Under the pieces are notes generated by a model. It saw only the letters and a list, made by a program, of their open reading frames with translations. It was not told the DNA's origin and did no database searches. Positions 63,765 through 64,000 of a stretch of 64,000 bases of DNA are shown here, one piece after another; within the stretch, counting starts at the first letter, position 1; each line of letters begins with the position of its first letter. The position numbers were made by a program, and so were the translations under genes. The stretch is taken from positions 51,905,118-51,969,117 of the forward strand of contig CM063510.1 in assembly GCA_032207245.1 (NCBI GenBank). The letters run 5' to 3'. This DNA comes from Pardosa pseudoannulata. Taxonomy: Eukaryota; Arthropoda; Arachnida; Araneae; Lycosidae.

Positions 63765-64000
63765 CCCTTTGCACTCATTTGTATATGCCAATTGTAGTTA
63801 TATTGTAATCTTGCAAATAAAGAACCTGTCACTCAGCTCTGAATACATTTCATATTTGGTCAAGATGAAAACATACTGCGGTAACATAATATCTCAACGA
63901 GGCGATTAAGTAGGGAAAATTGAGAAAATATTTTTATGTTAATAGGAGATATGCAACGTCTGAGCAACGGCAGCTCTCTCGGCAAAGGCAACGATCTCGT
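63765..64000. mobile_element. Left end of a TTAA-type element (CCCTTTGCACT), continuing past the window
   Basis: TTAA at 63761-63764 is followed by CCCTTTGCACT, identical to the first 11 bases of the MITE at 37641. No matching right end occurs before 64000, so the element is either longer or only a solo end. Confidence 0.5.
63941..64000 (+). CDS. STPR-like repeat reading frame running off the window edge
   Basis: The last 19 codons read RRYATSEQRQLSRQRQRSR without a stop. The composition and the order T(S/P)EQRQ..LSRQRQRSR are those of STPR 23-residue repeats, like the frame at 14998 but with the Arg/Gln-rich consensus form. Too little is visible to say more than repeat type. Confidence 0.4.

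Overview
This is an AT-rich animal nuclear window, with no bacterial-style gene packing. The only host gene recognised is a hyperpolarization-activated cyclic-nucleotide-gated (HCN/Ih) channel on the minus strand. Two consecutive coding exons are visible (31719-31882, S1-S2; 26093-26367, S2-S3 loop to S4-S5 linker). They are joined by a 5.35 kb intron with matching phase. The protein is arthropod-like, as in the run [11 protein letters not shown]. With the tRNA-derived SINEs, mariner/Tc1 remnants and long (AT)n tracts, an arthropod is clear. An arachnid, perhaps a spider, is my guess but is not proven. No other HCN exon is seen, so most of the window is probably intron of a very long gene or its flanks.

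Layout. 0-12.6 kb: AT-rich DNA with a foldback hairpin, one SINE, a TTAA-flanked element and three minisatellite blocks (86 bp, about 180 bp and about 167 bp periods). 12.6-23.2 kb: an ancient array of about 1.5 kb units carrying hAT transposase remnants, broken up by an STPR-protein insertion, SINEs, a 294 bp x 6 tandem array and a TTAA element. 23.2-25.8 kb: an inverted repeat of about 1.1 kb and a degenerate tandem repeat. 26-32 kb: the two HCN exons; their intron holds a solo LTR, a BEL/Pao fragment, a Tc1/mariner fragment and AT microsatellites. 32-42.7 kb: TTAA (piggyBac-type) elements, a Tc1-type element, SINEs and a pogo-like terminal repeat. 43-44.6 kb: a 198 bp x 7 array derived from the end of a non-LTR retrotransposon. 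46.6-49.7 kb: a Tc1-type element, nested SINEs and a mariner pseudogene. 50.7-54.8 kb: a 90 bp satellite whose translation resembles decayed C2H2 zinc fingers. 55-64 kb: hairpin-bearing tandem repeats, a MITE, a mariner remnant swollen by (AT)n, and an STPR-like reading frame running off the right edge.

No operon-like cooperation between genes exists here. The interest lies in how many repeats begin as identifiable transposon or gene fragments and then become tandem arrays, inverted repeats or microsatellite-expanded elements. All boundaries were read by eye; no alignment was run.
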